Shown piece after piece: positions 7,389-8,292 of a stretch of DNA of 8,292 bases. This stretch comes from an uncultured Eubacterium sp. Lineage in GTDB: Bacteria; Bacillota; Clostridia; Lachnospirales; Lachnospiraceae. The notes beneath the pieces are model-generated. The model had not been told where the DNA came from and searched no databases. It was given only the letters and a program-made list of their open reading frames with translations. The position numbers and the translations under genes were made by a program. Position 1 is the stretch's first letter. Each line of letters begins with the position of its first letter. Location: positions 1 through 8,292 of the forward strand of contig URGC01000103.1 in assembly GCA_900547255.1 (NCBI GenBank). Direction: 5' to 3'.

Positions 7389-8292
7389 CTACTTCTTTCT
7401 TGATTCCATGAATCTTTCAATAAATGATGCCATGGCTATCGACTCTCCAGCAGTAAGCTTATAATCCTTGCCACCTATACCATTTATCTTAGATATAAAT
7501 TCTCCTATTTCGTATCTTAATCCATCCCCCTGAAATGTCGGCTCATAATGTTCAACTTTGCCAGAATCCTCATATCTGACATCAAACTGTCTCATAAGCC
7601 ACCATGGAGATGGTGCTATTATGTAGCCTTTGGTTCCCGATACAACAAGCTGGCCCTCTGTCTTTACCCCTACGCCTGTTCGCATCGTTGCAAATGCATT
7701 GTGATATTTAATATTAACCTTGGTATATATATCTACACCATTATCATCTGTCAACGTATCAATATGCATATCATTGTAATCTGTTCCTAAAAGTTTAATA
7801 ACCGGAAGCAGTGTACTTGAACCAAATTCAAGAAATGCACCGCCATACACAGAATCTGTGCGCTCTCTTGAATCAATTGCTGCAAGTCTTGTAAAGTTAG
7901 CCTCAACATCTATGATATCGCCAATCTTTCCATTTTTAGCAACATTGATAAGCTGCTGGAAACCTGGACAATATGCGGCTTTGATTGCTTCCATCAACAC
8001 AACCGATTTATCCGATGCCAGCTTATAAAGCTCCTTGCTTTCTTCCATTGTAAATGCAAGAGGTTTTTCACTCAGTACATGTTTACCTGCTGATAATGCC
8101 TTTTTAGCATACTCATAATGTGTCTCATTAGGGGAAGCTATATACACAGCATCTACGCCCTCAAGAAACTGCTCATATGAATCACTGTATGCTTTGATTT
8201 CATATTTAGATGCAAATGAATCAATATTATCATTTACTGGATCATATACACTCTCTACACTTAATCCACTTACATACTTTGTTTCTGATATA
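7389..8292 (-). CDS. Gfo/Idh/MocA family oxidoreductase, 5' end outside the window
   Basis: Reading continues without a stop to the right edge, so about 300 residues are visible. By alignment with the next gene roughly 16 N-terminal residues, including the GxGxxA dinucleotide loop, are missing. An apparent GTG start at 8147 is internal, because the codons before it encode family-like sequence (SVESVYDPVN, EGVDAVYIASPNETH). Seen: SEKPLA with the conserved Lys, EAIKAAYCPGF, KIGDIIDVEANFTRL, SGTKGYIIAPSPWW and a C-terminal FIERFMESRKK. It closely matches the oxidoreductase half of the fusion protein downstream, 20 bases away. At the position of that protein's Tyr175 it has Ser (FLEFGSS, codon at 7815-7817), so its chemistry or catalytic competence may differ. 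It is predicted to be a cytosolic NAD(P)-dependent sugar or polyol dehydrogenase. Whether it is the first gene of the operon is unknown. Confidence 0.85.
   Translation of the reverse strand, partial: ISETKYVSGLSVESVYDPVNDNIDSFASKYEIKAYSDSYEQFLEGVDAVYIASPNETHYEYAKKALSAGKHVLSEKPLAFTMEESKELYKLASDKSVVLMEAIKAAYCPGFQQLINVAKNGKIGDIIDVEANFTRLAAIDSRERTDSVYGGAFLEFGSSTLLPVIKLLGTDYNDMHIDTLTDDNGVDIYTKVNIKYHNAFATMRTGVGVKTEGQLVVSGTKGYIIAPSPWWLMRQFDVRYEDSGKVEHYEPTFQGDGLRYEIGEFISKINGIGGKDYKLTAGESIAMASFIERFMESRKK

Noticed and set aside
7389..8147. Taking GTG at 8147 as the true start of the right-edge oxidoreductase
   Set aside because: The frame stays open to the edge, and the upstream codons encode residues that align with the paralogue's Rossmann fold.
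1..8292. CRISPR array, transposase, tRNA or rRNA
   Set aside because: No regularly spaced repeats, transposase-like protein or recognisable structural RNA was seen on reading both strands.

Overview
The window is AT-rich and rich in ATA and TAT codons. Strong GGAGG ribosome binding sites precede most genes, and genes are packed 2-20 bases apart. This suggests a low-GC Firmicute, most likely a gut Lachnospiraceae relative (Lachnospira, Eubacterium or Roseburia type). That placement is an inference from style and gene content; there is no rRNA or housekeeping marker.

The layout is two operons pointing at each other. On the left, three plus-strand genes follow a 215-base non-coding leader: two tandem paralogous glycosyltransferases of the DUF3880/CgeB type (216-1406 and 1417-2583) and a LicD-family transferase (2598-3572). 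On the right, four minus-strand genes run leftward from beyond the right edge: a Gfo/Idh/MocA oxidoreductase cut by the window end (7389-8292), a Gfo/Idh/MocA-glycerophosphodiesterase fusion (5587-7368), a degenerate isomerase-like barrel fused to a Rossmann-like domain (4508-5575), and an intact sugar phosphate isomerase/epimerase-like barrel (3575-4492). The operons meet with 2 bases between stop codons, and a hairpin covering both stops looks like the terminator of the minus-strand operon.

The gene set fits synthesis or remodelling of a surface or secreted glycan, such as a cell-wall polymer, capsule or flagellar glycan. GT-B enzymes would add sugars and LicD a phospho-linked substituent. 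The oxidoreductases and barrels would oxidise and isomerise or epimerise a sugar or polyol, and the GDPD domain would hydrolyse a phosphodiester. The exact sugar and product cannot be read from the sequence.

The most notable points are the oxidoreductase-GDPD fusion, which sits next to its own unfused paralogue so the join can be placed precisely, and the three adjacent paralogous pairs. In two of those pairs one copy keeps the expected catalytic residues and the other has lost some. The leader also carries a large inverted repeat with two mutually exclusive foldings.
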